The notes beneath the pieces were generated by a model that saw only the letters and a program-made list of their open reading frames with translations, searched no databases and was not told the DNA's origin. Below are positions 39,790 through 52,937 of a stretch of 64,000 bases of DNA, piece by piece. The DNA is taken from the NCBI GenBank assembly GCA_023091665.1, contig JALJCQ010000009.1:2232001-2296000 (forward strand), in the 5' to 3' direction. Every line of letters starts with the position of its first letter. Position 1 is the first letter of the stretch. The translations under genes and the position numbers were made by a program. This stretch comes from Pythium myriotylum (taxonomy: Eukaryota; Oomycota; Peronosporomycetes; Pythiales; Pythiaceae).

Positions 39790-41040
39790 ATTCTCTATGC
39801 AGCAGGCACCGCCTGGCTTGATTCTACATCGACCATTTTTCATGACATCCTTGCCAACTCACTCCCCACTCACTCCCTTTGCCCCACCCCGCCCAGCACC
39901 AACTACCACGCATCTCTCACACTCTCCCCCCACGTGCGCAATCGGTTGCGCCTCTCGCTTTTGTTTTTGTTTTTGTTTTTGTTTTTGTTTTTGTTTTCGT
40001 TTCGTTTTGTTTCGTTTTGTTTTGTTTTGTTTTGTTTTATTTGCTTGTTTGTTTGTTTGTTTGTTTATGTTTCCGCTATCGCTTCCGATTCCACTTCTCC
40101 CGCCTTGTTTCTTCCTCGGTTGTTTCACTGCTTCTTCTTTTCCTCAGCACACCACCGTGGTTCCCGTGACATCAGGGTCTGCGCCGCGCACCTCTTGAAC
40201 GATAGCACTCCAATCTGCAACGAAGCCGTTCGCGTCTGCTTTCTCTCACGCAGAGATCGAGAAGCTCTCTTTAGCTTGGTGGGTGTATCACGGCCACAGC
40301 ATCCACGGCTAAATACGCCTTCTGATAAACGTGGCTAGAGAGGTGGGCTGGGACAGTGAGGTAAAGTCAAGACGGATGCGACTGCATAATCGCGCAGGAT
40401 GTTTCGTGGTGGTGTGGCCTCCGTCGGAGGTTACAAGCTACAGTATACTTCGTCTTCTGTGCTACAACTGGTGCACGGCACTCCGGGTTGTTGAGACTTC
40501 ACAATTCATCATCTCTCCACCCCCACTGCAGACAGAAAACGACGAGACCTGGAAGCGCACGTGTTTCTTCGCACTCTCTCTACGGCTTCCATGCCGTGAC
40601 AGTTCGTGGCAGTACGTGGCGTACACCGTTGTCGATGTCTTCGGGCTTCGGGCGGCCCACTCTCTCGACTCGATCTCGAACGTCCACGCCATTCCCTTCC
40701 ACACAGAGATGATGACTGTCATGAAACAGCACAATCGCAGTCAGGCGCGCTCAACTCCCACACGAAGCTCTACATCTGGCCCCACGCCAGTGCCTCCATG
40801 CGTATAGTTTGTTTGTCTGTGCGAGCGCAGTGCCTTGCTCACCATCGCAGCCATACCCACCACCCGTTTGCACCACACGCGCCCGTCGATATAGACTGTC
40901 CGGCGGTATAGAATACACGGCGCGTACCCGCCACCTCGTCGACGCTAAGCGTCGCAGCTCTGTATGTAGCACCATCGAGTAGACCGTTTTCGTGTCTTCA
41001 ATATCTCCAGGCCTTACAGGGGGTCTTCGTGTGTGTGTGT

Positions 41041-41074
<34 letters not shown>

Positions 41075-41161
41075 AGGAGAGAGATGGGGGGGAGGGCTGT
41101 CTTCTGTACGCACATATTGTCATTCGGGGATGAAGCGGTGTCTGCGGAAGAGAAGTTTTGT

Positions 41162-41242
41162 GGCAGCTTGGCCGAGTGGTTAAGGCGATGGACTTGAAAT
41201 CCATTGGGGTCACCCGCGTGAGTTCAAATCTCACAGCTGTCG
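41162..41242 (+). tRNA. tRNA-Ser(UGA), array copy 3
   Basis: Identical tRNA sequence, 1453 bp after copy 2. It starts a run of three units with the same 1453-bp period. Confidence 0.97.
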
Positions 41243-42493
41243 ATTCTCTATGCAGCAGGCACCGCCTGGCTTGATTCTACATCGACCATTTTTCATGACA
41301 TCCTTGCCAACTCACTCCCCACTCACTCCCTTTGCCCCACCCCGCCCAGCACCAACTACCACGCATCTCTCACACTCTCCCCCCACGTGCGCAATCGGTT
41401 GCGCCTCTCGCTTTTGTTTTTGTTTTTGTTTTTGTTTTTGTTTTTGTTTTCGTTTCGTTTTGTTTCGTTTTGTTTTGTTTTGTTTTGTTTTATTTGCTTG
41501 TTTGTTTGTTTGTTTGTTTATGTTTCCGCTATCGCTTCCGATTCCACTTCTCCCGCCTTGTTTCTTCCTCGGTTGTTTCACTGCTTCTTCTTTTCCTCAG
41601 CACACCACCGTGGTTCCCGTGACATCAGGGTCTGCGCCGCGCACCTCTTGAACGATAGCACTCCAATCTGCAACGAAGCCGTTCGCGTCTGCTTTCTCTC
41701 ACGCAGAGATCGAGAAGCTCTCTTTAGCTTGGTGGGTGTATCACGGCCACAGCATCCACGGCTAAATACGCCTTCTGATAAACGTGGCTAGAGAGGTGGG
41801 CTGGGACAGTGAGGTAAAGTCAAGACGGATGCGACTGCATAATCGCGCAGGATGTTTCGTGGTGGTGTGGCCTCCGTCGGAGGTTACAAGCTACAGTATA
41901 CTTCGTCTTCTGTGCTACAACTGGTGCACGGCACTCCGGGTTGTTGAGACTTCACAATTCATCATCTCTCCACCCCCACTGCAGACAGAAAACGACGAGA
42001 CCTGGAAGCGCACGTGTTTCTTCGCACTCTCTCTACGGCTTCCATGCCGTGACAGTTCGTGGCAGTACGTGGCGTACACCGTTGTCGATGTCTTCGGGCT
42101 TCGGGCGGCCCACTCTCTCGACTCGATCTCGAACGTCCACGCCATTCCCTTCCACACAGAGATGATGACTGTCATGAAACAGCACAATCGCAGTCAGGCG
42201 CGCTCAACTCCCACACGAAGCTCTACATCTGGCCCCACGCCAGTGCCTCCATGCGTATAGTTTGTTTGTCTGTGCGAGCGCAGTGCCTTGCTCACCATCG
42301 CAGCCATACCCACCACCCGTTTGCACCACACGCGCCCGTCGATATAGACTGTCCGGCGGTATAGAATACACGGCGCGTACCCGCCACCTCGTCGACGCTA
42401 AGCGTCGCAGCTCTGTATGTAGCACCATCGAGTAGACCGTTTTCGTGTCTTCAATATCTCCAGGCCTTACAGGGGGTCTTCGTGTGTGTGTGT

Positions 42494-42527
<34 letters not shown>

Positions 42528-42614
42528 AGGAGAGAGATGGGGGGGAGGGCTGTCTTCTGTACGCACATATTGTCATTCGGGGATGAAGCGGTGTCTGCGG
42601 AAGAGAAGTTTTGT

Positions 42615-42695
42615 GGCAGCTTGGCCGAGTGGTTAAGGCGATGGACTTGAAATCCATTGGGGTCACCCGCGTGAGTTCAAATCTCACAGCTGTCG
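42615..42695 (+). tRNA. tRNA-Ser(UGA), array copy 4
   Basis: Identical tRNA sequence. The following unit is indistinguishable from unit 3 by eye, suggesting recent duplication. Confidence 0.97.
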
Positions 42696-43946
42696 ATTCT
42701 CTATGCAGCAGGCACCGCCTGGCTTGATTCTACATCGACCATTTTTCATGACATCCTTGCCAACTCACTCCCCACTCACTCCCTTTGCCCCACCCCGCCC
42801 AGCACCAACTACCACGCATCTCTCACACTCTCCCCCCACGTGCGCAATCGGTTGCGCCTCTCGCTTTTGTTTTTGTTTTTGTTTTTGTTTTTGTTTTTGT
42901 TTTCGTTTCGTTTTGTTTCGTTTTGTTTTGTTTTGTTTTGTTTTATTTGCTTGTTTGTTTGTTTGTTTGTTTATGTTTCCGCTATCGCTTCCGATTCCAC
43001 TTCTCCCGCCTTGTTTCTTCCTCGGTTGTTTCACTGCTTCTTCTTTTCCTCAGCACACCACCGTGGTTCCCGTGACATCAGGGTCTGCGCCGCGCACCTC
43101 TTGAACGATAGCACTCCAATCTGCAACGAAGCCGTTCGCGTCTGCTTTCTCTCACGCAGAGATCGAGAAGCTCTCTTTAGCTTGGTGGGTGTATCACGGC
43201 CACAGCATCCACGGCTAAATACGCCTTCTGATAAACGTGGCTAGAGAGGTGGGCTGGGACAGTGAGGTAAAGTCAAGACGGATGCGACTGCATAATCGCG
43301 CAGGATGTTTCGTGGTGGTGTGGCCTCCGTCGGAGGTTACAAGCTACAGTATACTTCGTCTTCTGTGCTACAACTGGTGCACGGCACTCCGGGTTGTTGA
43401 GACTTCACAATTCATCATCTCTCCACCCCCACTGCAGACAGAAAACGACGAGACCTGGAAGCGCACGTGTTTCTTCGCACTCTCTCTACGGCTTCCATGC
43501 CGTGACAGTTCGTGGCAGTACGTGGCGTACACCGTTGTCGATGTCTTCGGGCTTCGGGCGGCCCACTCTCTCGACTCGATCTCGAACGTCCACGCCATTC
43601 CCTTCCACACAGAGATGATGACTGTCATGAAACAGCACAATCGCAGTCAGGCGCGCTCAACTCCCACACGAAGCTCTACATCTGGCCCCACGCCAGTGCC
43701 TCCATGCGTATAGTTTGTTTGTCTGTGCGAGCGCAGTGCCTTGCTCACCATCGCAGCCATACCCACCACCCGTTTGCACCACACGCGCCCGTCGATATAG
43801 ACTGTCCGGCGGTATAGAATACACGGCGCGTACCCGCCACCTCGTCGACGCTAAGCGTCGCAGCTCTGTATGTAGCACCATCGAGTAGACCGTTTTCGTG
43901 TCTTCAATATCTCCAGGCCTTACAGGGGGTCTTCGTGTGTGTGTGT

Positions 43947-43980
<34 letters not shown>

Positions 43981-44067
43981 AGGAGAGAGATGGGGGGGAG
44001 GGCTGTCTTCTGTACGCACATATTGTCATTCGGGGATGAAGCGGTGTCTGCGGAAGAGAAGTTTTGT

Positions 44068-44148
44068 GGCAGCTTGGCCGAGTGGTTAAGGCGATGGACT
44101 TGAAATCCATTGGGGTCACCCGCGTGAGTTCAAATCTCACAGCTGTCG
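44068..44148 (+). tRNA. tRNA-Ser(UGA), array copy 5
   Basis: Identical tRNA sequence. Its unit carries the extra CGTTT pentamer together with the G form of the CACAGC marker. Confidence 0.97.
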
Positions 44149-45404
44149 ATTCTCTATGCAGCAGGCACCGCCTGGCTTGATTCTACATCGACCATTTTTC
44201 ATGACATCCTTGCCAACTCACTCCCCACTCACTCCCTTTGCCCCACCCCGCCCAGCACCAACTACCACGCATCTCTCACACTCTCCCCCCACGTGCGCAA
44301 TCGGTTGCGCCTCTCGCTTTTGTTTTTGTTTTTGTTTTTGTTTTTGTTTTTGTTTTCGTTTCGTTTTGTTTCGTTTCGTTTTGTTTTGTTTTGTTTTGTT
44401 TTATTTGCTTGTTTGTTTGTTTGTTTGTTTATGTTTCCGCTATCGCTTCCGATTCCACTTCTCCCGCCTTGTTTCTTCCTCGGTTGTTTCACTGCTTCTT
44501 CTTTTCCTCAGCACACCACCGTGGTTCCCGTGACATCAGGGTCTGCGCCGCGCACCTCTTGAACGATAGCACTCCAATCTGCAACGAAGCCGTTCGCGTC
44601 TGCTTTCTCTCACGCAGAGATCGAGAAGCTCTCTTTAGCTTGGTGGGTGTATCACGGCCACAGCATCCACGGCTAAATACGCCTTCTGATAAACGTGGCT
44701 AGAGAGGTGGGCTGGGACAGTGAGGTAAAGTCAAGACGGATGCGACTGCATAATCGCGCAGGATGTTTCGTGGTGGTGTGGCCTCCGTCGGAGGTTACAA
44801 GCTACAGTATACTTCGTCTTCTGTGCTACAACTGGTGCACGGCACTCCGGGTTGTTGAGACTTCACAATTCATCATCTCTCCACCCCCACTGCAGACAGA
44901 AAACGACGAGACCTGGAAGCGCACGTGTTTCTTCGCACTCTCTCTACGGCTTCCATGCCGTGACAGTTCGTGGCAGTACGTGGCGTACACCGTTGTCGAT
45001 GTCTTCGGGCTTCGGGCGGCCCACTCTCTCGACTCGATCTCGAACGTCCACGCCATTCCCTTCCACACAGAGATGATGACTGTCATGAAACAGCACAATC
45101 GCAGTCAGGCGCGCTCAACTCCCACACGAAGCTCTACATCTGGCCCCACGCCAGTGCCTCCATGCGTATAGTTTGTTTGTCTGTGCGAGCGCAGTGCCTT
45201 GCTCACCATCGCAGCCATACCCACCACCCGTTTGCACCACACGCGCCCGTCGATATAGACTGTCCGGCGGTATAGAATACACGGCGCGTACCCGCCACCT
45301 CGTCGACGCTAAGCGTCGCAGCTCTGTATGTAGCACCATCGAGTAGACCGTTTTCGTGTCTTCAATATCTCCAGGCCTTACAGGGGGTCTTCGTGTGTGT
45401 GTGT

Positions 45405-45443
<39 letters not shown>

Positions 45444-45527
45444 AGAGAGATGGGGGGGAGGGCTGTCTTCTGTACGCACATATTGTCATTCGGGGATGAA
45501 GCGGTGTCTGCGGAAGAGAAGTTTTGT

Positions 45528-45608
45528 GGCAGCTTGGCCGAGTGGTTAAGGCGATGGACTTGAAATCCATTGGGGTCACCCGCGTGAGTTCAAATCTCAC
45601 AGCTGTCG
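45528..45608 (+). tRNA. tRNA-Ser(UGA), array copy 6
   Basis: Identical tRNA sequence. This is the first unit with the A form of the marker (CACAAC), and it has seven TTTTTG repeats. Confidence 0.97.
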
Positions 45609-46986
45609 ATTCTCTATGCAGCAGGCACCGCCTGGCTTGATTCTACATCGACCATTTTTCATGACATCCTTGCCAACTCACTCCCCACTCACTCCCTTTG
45701 CCCCACCCCGCCCAGCACCAACTACCACGCATCTCTCACACTCTCCCCCCACGTGCGCAATCGGTTGCGCCTCTCGCTTTTGTTTTTGTTTTTGTTTTTG
45801 TTTTTGTTTTTGTTTTTGTTTTTGTTTTCGTTTCGTTTTGTTTCGTTTTGTTTTGTTTTGTTTTGTTTTATTTGCTTGTTTGTTTGTTTGTTTGTTTATG
45901 TTTCCGCTATCGCTTCCGATTCCACTTCTCCCGCCTTGTTTCTTCCTCGGTTGTTTCACTGCTTCTTCTTTTCCTCAGCACACCACCGTGGTTCCCGTGA
46001 CATCAGGGTCTGCGCCGCGCACCTCTTGAACGATAGCACTCCAATCTGCAACGAAGCCGTTCGCGTCTGCTTTCTCTCACGCAGAGATCGAGAAGCTCTC
46101 TTTAGCTTGGTGGGTGTATCACGGCCACAACATCCACGGCTAAATACGCCTTCTGATAAACGTGGCTAGAGAGGTGGGCTGGGACAGTGAGGTAAAGTCA
46201 AGACGGATGCGACTGCATAATCGCGCAGGATGTTTCGTGGTGGTGTGGCCTCCGTCGGAGGTTACAAGCTACAGTATACTTCGTCTTCTGTGCTACAACT
46301 GGTGCACGGCACTCCGGGTTGTTGAGACTTCACAATTCATCATCTCTCCACCCCCACTGCAGACAGAAAACGACGAGACCTGGAAGCGCACGTGTTTCTT
46401 CGCACTCTCTCTACGGCTTCCATGCCGTGACAGTTCGTGGCAGTACGTGGCGTACACCGTTGTCGATGTCTTCGGGCTTCGGGCGGCCCACTCTCTCGAC
46501 TCGATCTCGAACGTCCACGCCATTCCCTTCCACACAGAGATGATGACTGTCATGAAACAGCACAATCGCAGTCAGGCGCGCTCAACTCCCACACGAAGCT
46601 CTACATCTGGCCCCACGCCAGTGCCTCCATGCGTATAGTTTGTTTGTCTGTGCGAGCGCAGTGCCTTGCTCACCATCGCAGCCATACCCACCACCCGTTT
46701 GCACCACACGCGCCCGTCGATATAGACTGTCCGGCGGTATAGAATACACGGCGCGTACCCGCCACCTCGTCGACGCTAAGCGTCGCAGCTCTGTATGTAG
46801 CACCATCGAGTAGACCGTTTTCGTGTCTTCAATATCTCCAGGCCTTACAGGGGGTCTTCGTGTGTGTGTGTGCGAGAAAGAGAGAGAGAGAGAGAGAGAA
46901 GGAGAGAGATGGGGGGGAGGGCTGTCTTCTGTACGCACATATTGTCATTCGGGGATGAAGCGGTGTCTGCGGAAGAGAAGTTTTGT

Positions 46987-47067
46987 GGCAGCTTGGCCGA
47001 GTGGTTAAGGCGATGGACTTGAAATCCATTGGGGTCACCCGCGTGAGTTCAAATCTCACAGCTGTCG
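46987..47067 (+). tRNA. tRNA-Ser(UGA), array copy 7
   Basis: Identical tRNA sequence, preceded by a short GA tract. Its unit combines the extra CGTTT with the A marker. Confidence 0.97.
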
Positions 47068-48323
47068 ATTCTCTATGCAGCAGGCACCGCCTGGCTTGAT
47101 TCTACATCGACCATTTTTCATGACATCCTTGCCAACTCACTCCCCACTCACTCCCTTTGCCCCACCCCGCCCAGCACCAACTACCACGCATCTCTCACAC
47201 TCTCCCCCCACGTGCGCAATCGGTTGCGCCTCTCGCTTTTGTTTTTGTTTTTGTTTTTGTTTTTGTTTTTGTTTTCGTTTCGTTTTGTTTCGTTTCGTTT
47301 TGTTTTGTTTTGTTTTGTTTTATTTGCTTGTTTGTTTGTTTGTTTGTTTATGTTTCCGCTATCGCTTCCGATTCCACTTCTCCCGCCTTGTTTCTTCCTC
47401 GGTTGTTTCACTGCTTCTTCTTTTCCTCAGCACACCACCGTGGTTCCCGTGACATCAGGGTCTGCGCCGCGCACCTCTTGAACGATAGCACTCCAATCTG
47501 CAACGAAGCCGTTCGCGTCTGCTTTCTCTCACGCAGAGATCGAGAAGCTCTCTTTAGCTTGGTGGGTGTATCACGGCCACAACATCCACGGCTAAATACG
47601 CCTTCTGATAAACGTGGCTAGAGAGGTGGGCTGGGACAGTGAGGTAAAGTCAAGACGGATGCGACTGCATAATCGCGCAGGATGTTTCGTGGTGGTGTGG
47701 CCTCCGTCGGAGGTTACAAGCTACAGTATACTTCGTCTTCTGTGCTACAACTGGTGCACGGCACTCCGGGTTGTTGAGACTTCACAATTCATCATCTCTC
47801 CACCCCCACTGCAGACAGAAAACGACGAGACCTGGAAGCGCACGTGTTTCTTCGCACTCTCTCTACGGCTTCCATGCCGTGACAGTTCGTGGCAGTACGT
47901 GGCGTACACCGTTGTCGATGTCTTCGGGCTTCGGGCGGCCCACTCTCTCGACTCGATCTCGAACGTCCACGCCATTCCCTTCCACACAGAGATGATGACT
48001 GTCATGAAACAGCACAATCGCAGTCAGGCGCGCTCAACTCCCACACGAAGCTCTACATCTGGCCCCACGCCAGTGCCTCCATGCGTATAGTTTGTTTGTC
48101 TGTGCGAGCGCAGTGCCTTGCTCACCATCGCAGCCATACCCACCACCCGTTTGCACCACACGCGCCCGTCGATATAGACTGTCCGGCGGTATAGAATACA
48201 CGGCGCGTACCCGCCACCTCGTCGACGCTAAGCGTCGCAGCTCTGTATGTAGCACCATCGAGTAGACCGTTTTCGTGTCTTCAATATCTCCAGGCCTTAC
48301 AGGGGGTCTTCGTGTGTGTGTGT

Positions 48324-48357
<34 letters not shown>

Positions 48358-48444
48358 AGGAGAGAGATGGGGGGGAGGGCTGTCTTCTGTACGCACATAT
48401 TGTCATTCGGGGATGAAGCGGTGTCTGCGGAAGAGAAGTTTTGT

Positions 48445-48525
48445 GGCAGCTTGGCCGAGTGGTTAAGGCGATGGACTTGAAATCCATTGGGGTCACCCGC
48501 GTGAGTTCAAATCTCACAGCTGTCG
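48445..48525 (+). tRNA. tRNA-Ser(UGA), array copy 8
   Basis: Identical tRNA sequence, in a unit with the A marker and six TTTTTG repeats. Confidence 0.97.
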
Positions 48526-49782
48526 ATTCTCTATGCAGCAGGCACCGCCTGGCTTGATTCTACATCGACCATTTTTCATGACATCCTTGCCAACTCACTC
48601 CCCACTCACTCCCTTTGCCCCACCCCGCCCAGCACCAACTACCACGCATCTCTCACACTCTCCCCCCACGTGCGCAATCGGTTGCGCCTCTCGCTTTTGT
48701 TTTTGTTTTTGTTTTTGTTTTTGTTTTTGTTTTTGTTTTCGTTTCGTTTTGTTTCGTTTTGTTTTGTTTTGTTTTGTTTTATTTGCTTGTTTGTTTGTTT
48801 GTTTGTTTATGTTTCCGCTATCGCTTCCGATTCCACTTCTCCCGCCTTGTTTCTTCCTCGGTTGTTTCACTGCTTCTTCTTTTCCTCAGCACACCACCGT
48901 GGTTCCCGTGACATCAGGGTCTGCGCCGCGCACCTCTTGAACGATAGCACTCCAATCTGCAACGAAGCCGTTCGCGTCTGCTTTCTCTCACGCAGAGATC
49001 GAGAAGCTCTCTTTAGCTTGGTGGGTGTATCACGGCCACAACATCCACGGCTAAATACGCCTTCTGATAAACGTGGCTAGAGAGGTGGGCTGGGACAGTG
49101 AGGTAAAGTCAAGACGGATGCGACTGCATAATCGCGCAGGATGTTTCGTGGTGGTGTGGCCTCCGTCGGAGGTTACAAGCTACAGTATACTTCGTCTTCT
49201 GTGCTACAACTGGTGCACGGCACTCCGGGTTGTTGAGACTTCACAATTCATCATCTCTCCACCCCCACTGCAGACAGAAAACGACGAGACCTGGAAGCGC
49301 ACGTGTTTCTTCGCACTCTCTCTACGGCTTCCATGCCGTGACAGTTCGTGGCAGTACGTGGCGTACACCGTTGTCGATGTCTTCGGGCTTCGGGCGGCCC
49401 ACTCTCTCGACTCGATCTCGAACGTCCACGCCATTCCCTTCCACACAGAGATGATGACTGTCATGAAACAGCACAATCGCAGTCAGGCGCGCTCAACTCC
49501 CACACGAAGCTCTACATCTGGCCCCACGCCAGTGCCTCCATGCGTATAGTTTGTTTGTCTGTGCGAGCGCAGTGCCTTGCTCACCATCGCAGCCATACCC
49601 ACCACCCGTTTGCACCACACGCGCCCGTCGATATAGACTGTCCGGCGGTATAGAATACACGGCGCGTACCCGCCACCTCGTCGACGCTAAGCGTCGCAGC
49701 TCTGTATGTAGCACCATCGAGTAGACCGTTTTCGTGTCTTCAATATCTCCAGGCCTTACAGGGGGTCTTCGTGTGTGTGTGT

Positions 49783-49816
<34 letters not shown>

Positions 49817-49903
49817 AGGAGAGAGATGGGGGGGAGGGCTGTCTTCTGTACGCACATATTGTCATTCGGGGATGAAGCGGTGTCTGCGGAAGAGAAGTTT
49901 TGT

Positions 49904-49984
49904 GGCAGCTTGGCCGAGTGGTTAAGGCGATGGACTTGAAATCCATTGGGGTCACCCGCGTGAGTTCAAATCTCACAGCTGTCG
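49904..49984 (+). tRNA. tRNA-Ser(UGA), array copy 9
   Basis: Identical tRNA sequence. Its unit has the G marker and a private 3-base deletion in the CTTCTTCTTTT stretch near 50336. Confidence 0.97.
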
Positions 49985-51238
49985 ATTCTCTATGCAGCAG
50001 GCACCGCCTGGCTTGATTCTACATCGACCATTTTTCATGACATCCTTGCCAACTCACTCCCCACTCACTCCCTTTGCCCCACCCCGCCCAGCACCAACTA
50101 CCACGCATCTCTCACACTCTCCCCCCACGTGCGCAATCGGTTGCGCCTCTCGCTTTTGTTTTTGTTTTTGTTTTTGTTTTTGTTTTTGTTTTTGTTTTCG
50201 TTTCGTTTTGTTTCGTTTTGTTTTGTTTTGTTTTGTTTTATTTGCTTGTTTGTTTGTTTGTTTGTTTATGTTTCCGCTATCGCTTCCGATTCCACTTCTC
50301 CCGCCTTGTTTCTTCCTCGGTTGTTTCACTGCTTCTTTTCCTCAGCACACCACCGTGGTTCCCGTGACATCAGGGTCTGCGCCGCGCACCTCTTGAACGA
50401 TAGCACTCCAATCTGCAACGAAGCCGTTCGCGTCTGCTTTCTCTCACGCAGAGATCGAGAAGCTCTCTTTAGCTTGGTGGGTGTATCACGGCCACAGCAT
50501 CCACGGCTAAATACGCCTTCTGATAAACGTGGCTAGAGAGGTGGGCTGGGACAGTGAGGTAAAGTCAAGACGGATGCGACTGCATAATCGCGCAGGATGT
50601 TTCGTGGTGGTGTGGCCTCCGTCGGAGGTTACAAGCTACAGTATACTTCGTCTTCTGTGCTACAACTGGTGCACGGCACTCCGGGTTGTTGAGACTTCAC
50701 AATTCATCATCTCTCCACCCCCACTGCAGACAGAAAACGACGAGACCTGGAAGCGCACGTGTTTCTTCGCACTCTCTCTACGGCTTCCATGCCGTGACAG
50801 TTCGTGGCAGTACGTGGCGTACACCGTTGTCGATGTCTTCGGGCTTCGGGCGGCCCACTCTCTCGACTCGATCTCGAACGTCCACGCCATTCCCTTCCAC
50901 ACAGAGATGATGACTGTCATGAAACAGCACAATCGCAGTCAGGCGCGCTCAACTCCCACACGAAGCTCTACATCTGGCCCCACGCCAGTGCCTCCATGCG
51001 TATAGTTTGTTTGTCTGTGCGAGCGCAGTGCCTTGCTCACCATCGCAGCCATACCCACCACCCGTTTGCACCACACGCGCCCGTCGATATAGACTGTCCG
51101 GCGGTATAGAATACACGGCGCGTACCCGCCACCTCGTCGACGCTAAGCGTCGCAGCTCTGTATGTAGCACCATCGAGTAGACCGTTTTCGTGTCTTCAAT
51201 ATCTCCAGGCCTTACAGGGGGTCTTCGTGTGTGTGTGT

Positions 51239-51295
<57 letters not shown>

Positions 51296-51379
51296 AGAGA
51301 GATGGGGGGGAGGGCTGTCTTCTGTACGCACATATTGTCATTCGGGGATGAAGCGGTGTCTGCGGAAGAGAAGTTTTGT

Positions 51380-51460
51380 GGCAGCTTGGCCGAGTGGTTA
51401 AGGCGATGGACTTGAAATCCATTGGGGTCACCCGCGTGAGTTCAAATCTCACAGCTGTCG
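51380..51460 (+). tRNA. tRNA-Ser(UGA), array copy 10
   Basis: Identical tRNA sequence, preceded by a long GA tract (51246-51292 region) that accounts for the 1476-bp spacing. Confidence 0.97.
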
Positions 51461-52717
51461 ATTCTCTATGCAGCAGGCACCGCCTGGCTTGATTCTACAT
51501 CGACCATTTTTCATGACATCCTTGCCAACTCACTCCCCACTCACTCCCTTTGCCCCACCCCGCCCAGCACCAACTACCACGCATCTCTCACACTCTCCCC
51601 CCACGTGCGCAATCGGTTGCGCCTCTCGCTTTTGTTTTTGTTTTTGTTTTTGTTTTTGTTTTTGTTTTTGTTTTCGTTTCGTTTTGTTTCGTTTTGTTTT
51701 GTTTTGTTTTGTTTTATTTGCTTGTTTGTTTGTTTGTTTGTTTATGTTTCCGCTATCGCTTCCGATTCCACTTCTCCCGCCTTGTTTCTTCCTCGGTTGT
51801 TTCACTGCTTCTTCTTTTCCTCAGCACACCACCGTGGTTCCCGTGACATCAGGGTCTGCGCCGCGCACCTCTTGAACGATAGCACTCCAATCTGCAACGA
51901 AGCCGTTCGCGTCTGCTTTCTCTCACGCAGAGATCGAGAAGCTCTCTTTAGCTTGGTGGGTGTATCACGGCCACAGCATCCACGGCTAAATACGCCTTCT
52001 GATAAACGTGGCTAGAGAGGTGGGCTGGGACAGTGAGGTAAAGTCAAGACGGATGCGACTGCATAATCGCGCAGGATGTTTCGTGGTGGTGTGGCCTCCG
52101 TCGGAGGTTACAAGCTACAGTATACTTCGTCTTCTGTGCTACAACTGGTGCACGGCACTCCGGGTTGTTGAGACTTCACAATTCATCATCTCTCCACCCC
52201 CACTGCAGACAGAAAACGACGAGACCTGGAAGCGCACGTGTTTCTTCGCACTCTCTCTACGGCTTCCATGCCGTGACAGTTCGTGGCAGTACGTGGCGTA
52301 CACCGTTGTCGATGTCTTCGGGCTTCGGGCGGCCCACTCTCTCGACTCGATCTCGAACGTCCACGCCATTCCCTTCCACACAGAGATGATGACTGTCATG
52401 AAACAGCACAATCGCAGTCAGGCGCGCTCAACTCCCACACGAAGCTCTACATCTGGCCCCACGCCAGTGCCTCCATGCGTATAGTTTGTTTGTCTGTGCG
52501 AGCGCAGTGCCTTGCTCACCATCGCAGCCATACCCACCACCCGTTTGCACCACACGCGCCCGTCGATATAGACTGTCCGGCGGTATAGAATACACGGCGC
52601 GTACCCGCCACCTCGTCGACGCTAAGCGTCGCAGCTCTGTATGTAGCACCATCGAGTAGACCGTTTTCGTGTCTTCAATATCTCCAGGCCTTACAGGGGG
52701 TCTTCGTGTGTGTGTGT

Positions 52718-52772
<55 letters not shown>

Positions 52773-52856
52773 AGAGAGATGGGGGGGAGGGCTGTCTTCT
52801 GTACGCACATATTGTCATTCGGGGATGAAGCGGTGTCTGCGGAAGAGAAGTTTTGT

Positions 52857-52937
52857 GGCAGCTTGGCCGAGTGGTTAAGGCGATGGACTTGAAATCCATT
52901 GGGGTCACCCGCGTGAGTTCAAATCTCACAGCTGTCG
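52857..52937 (+). tRNA. tRNA-Ser(UGA), array copy 11 (last)
   Basis: Identical tRNA sequence. After this unit the array stops in the GA tract of a twelfth partial unit at 54308, so no twelfth tRNA exists. Confidence 0.97.
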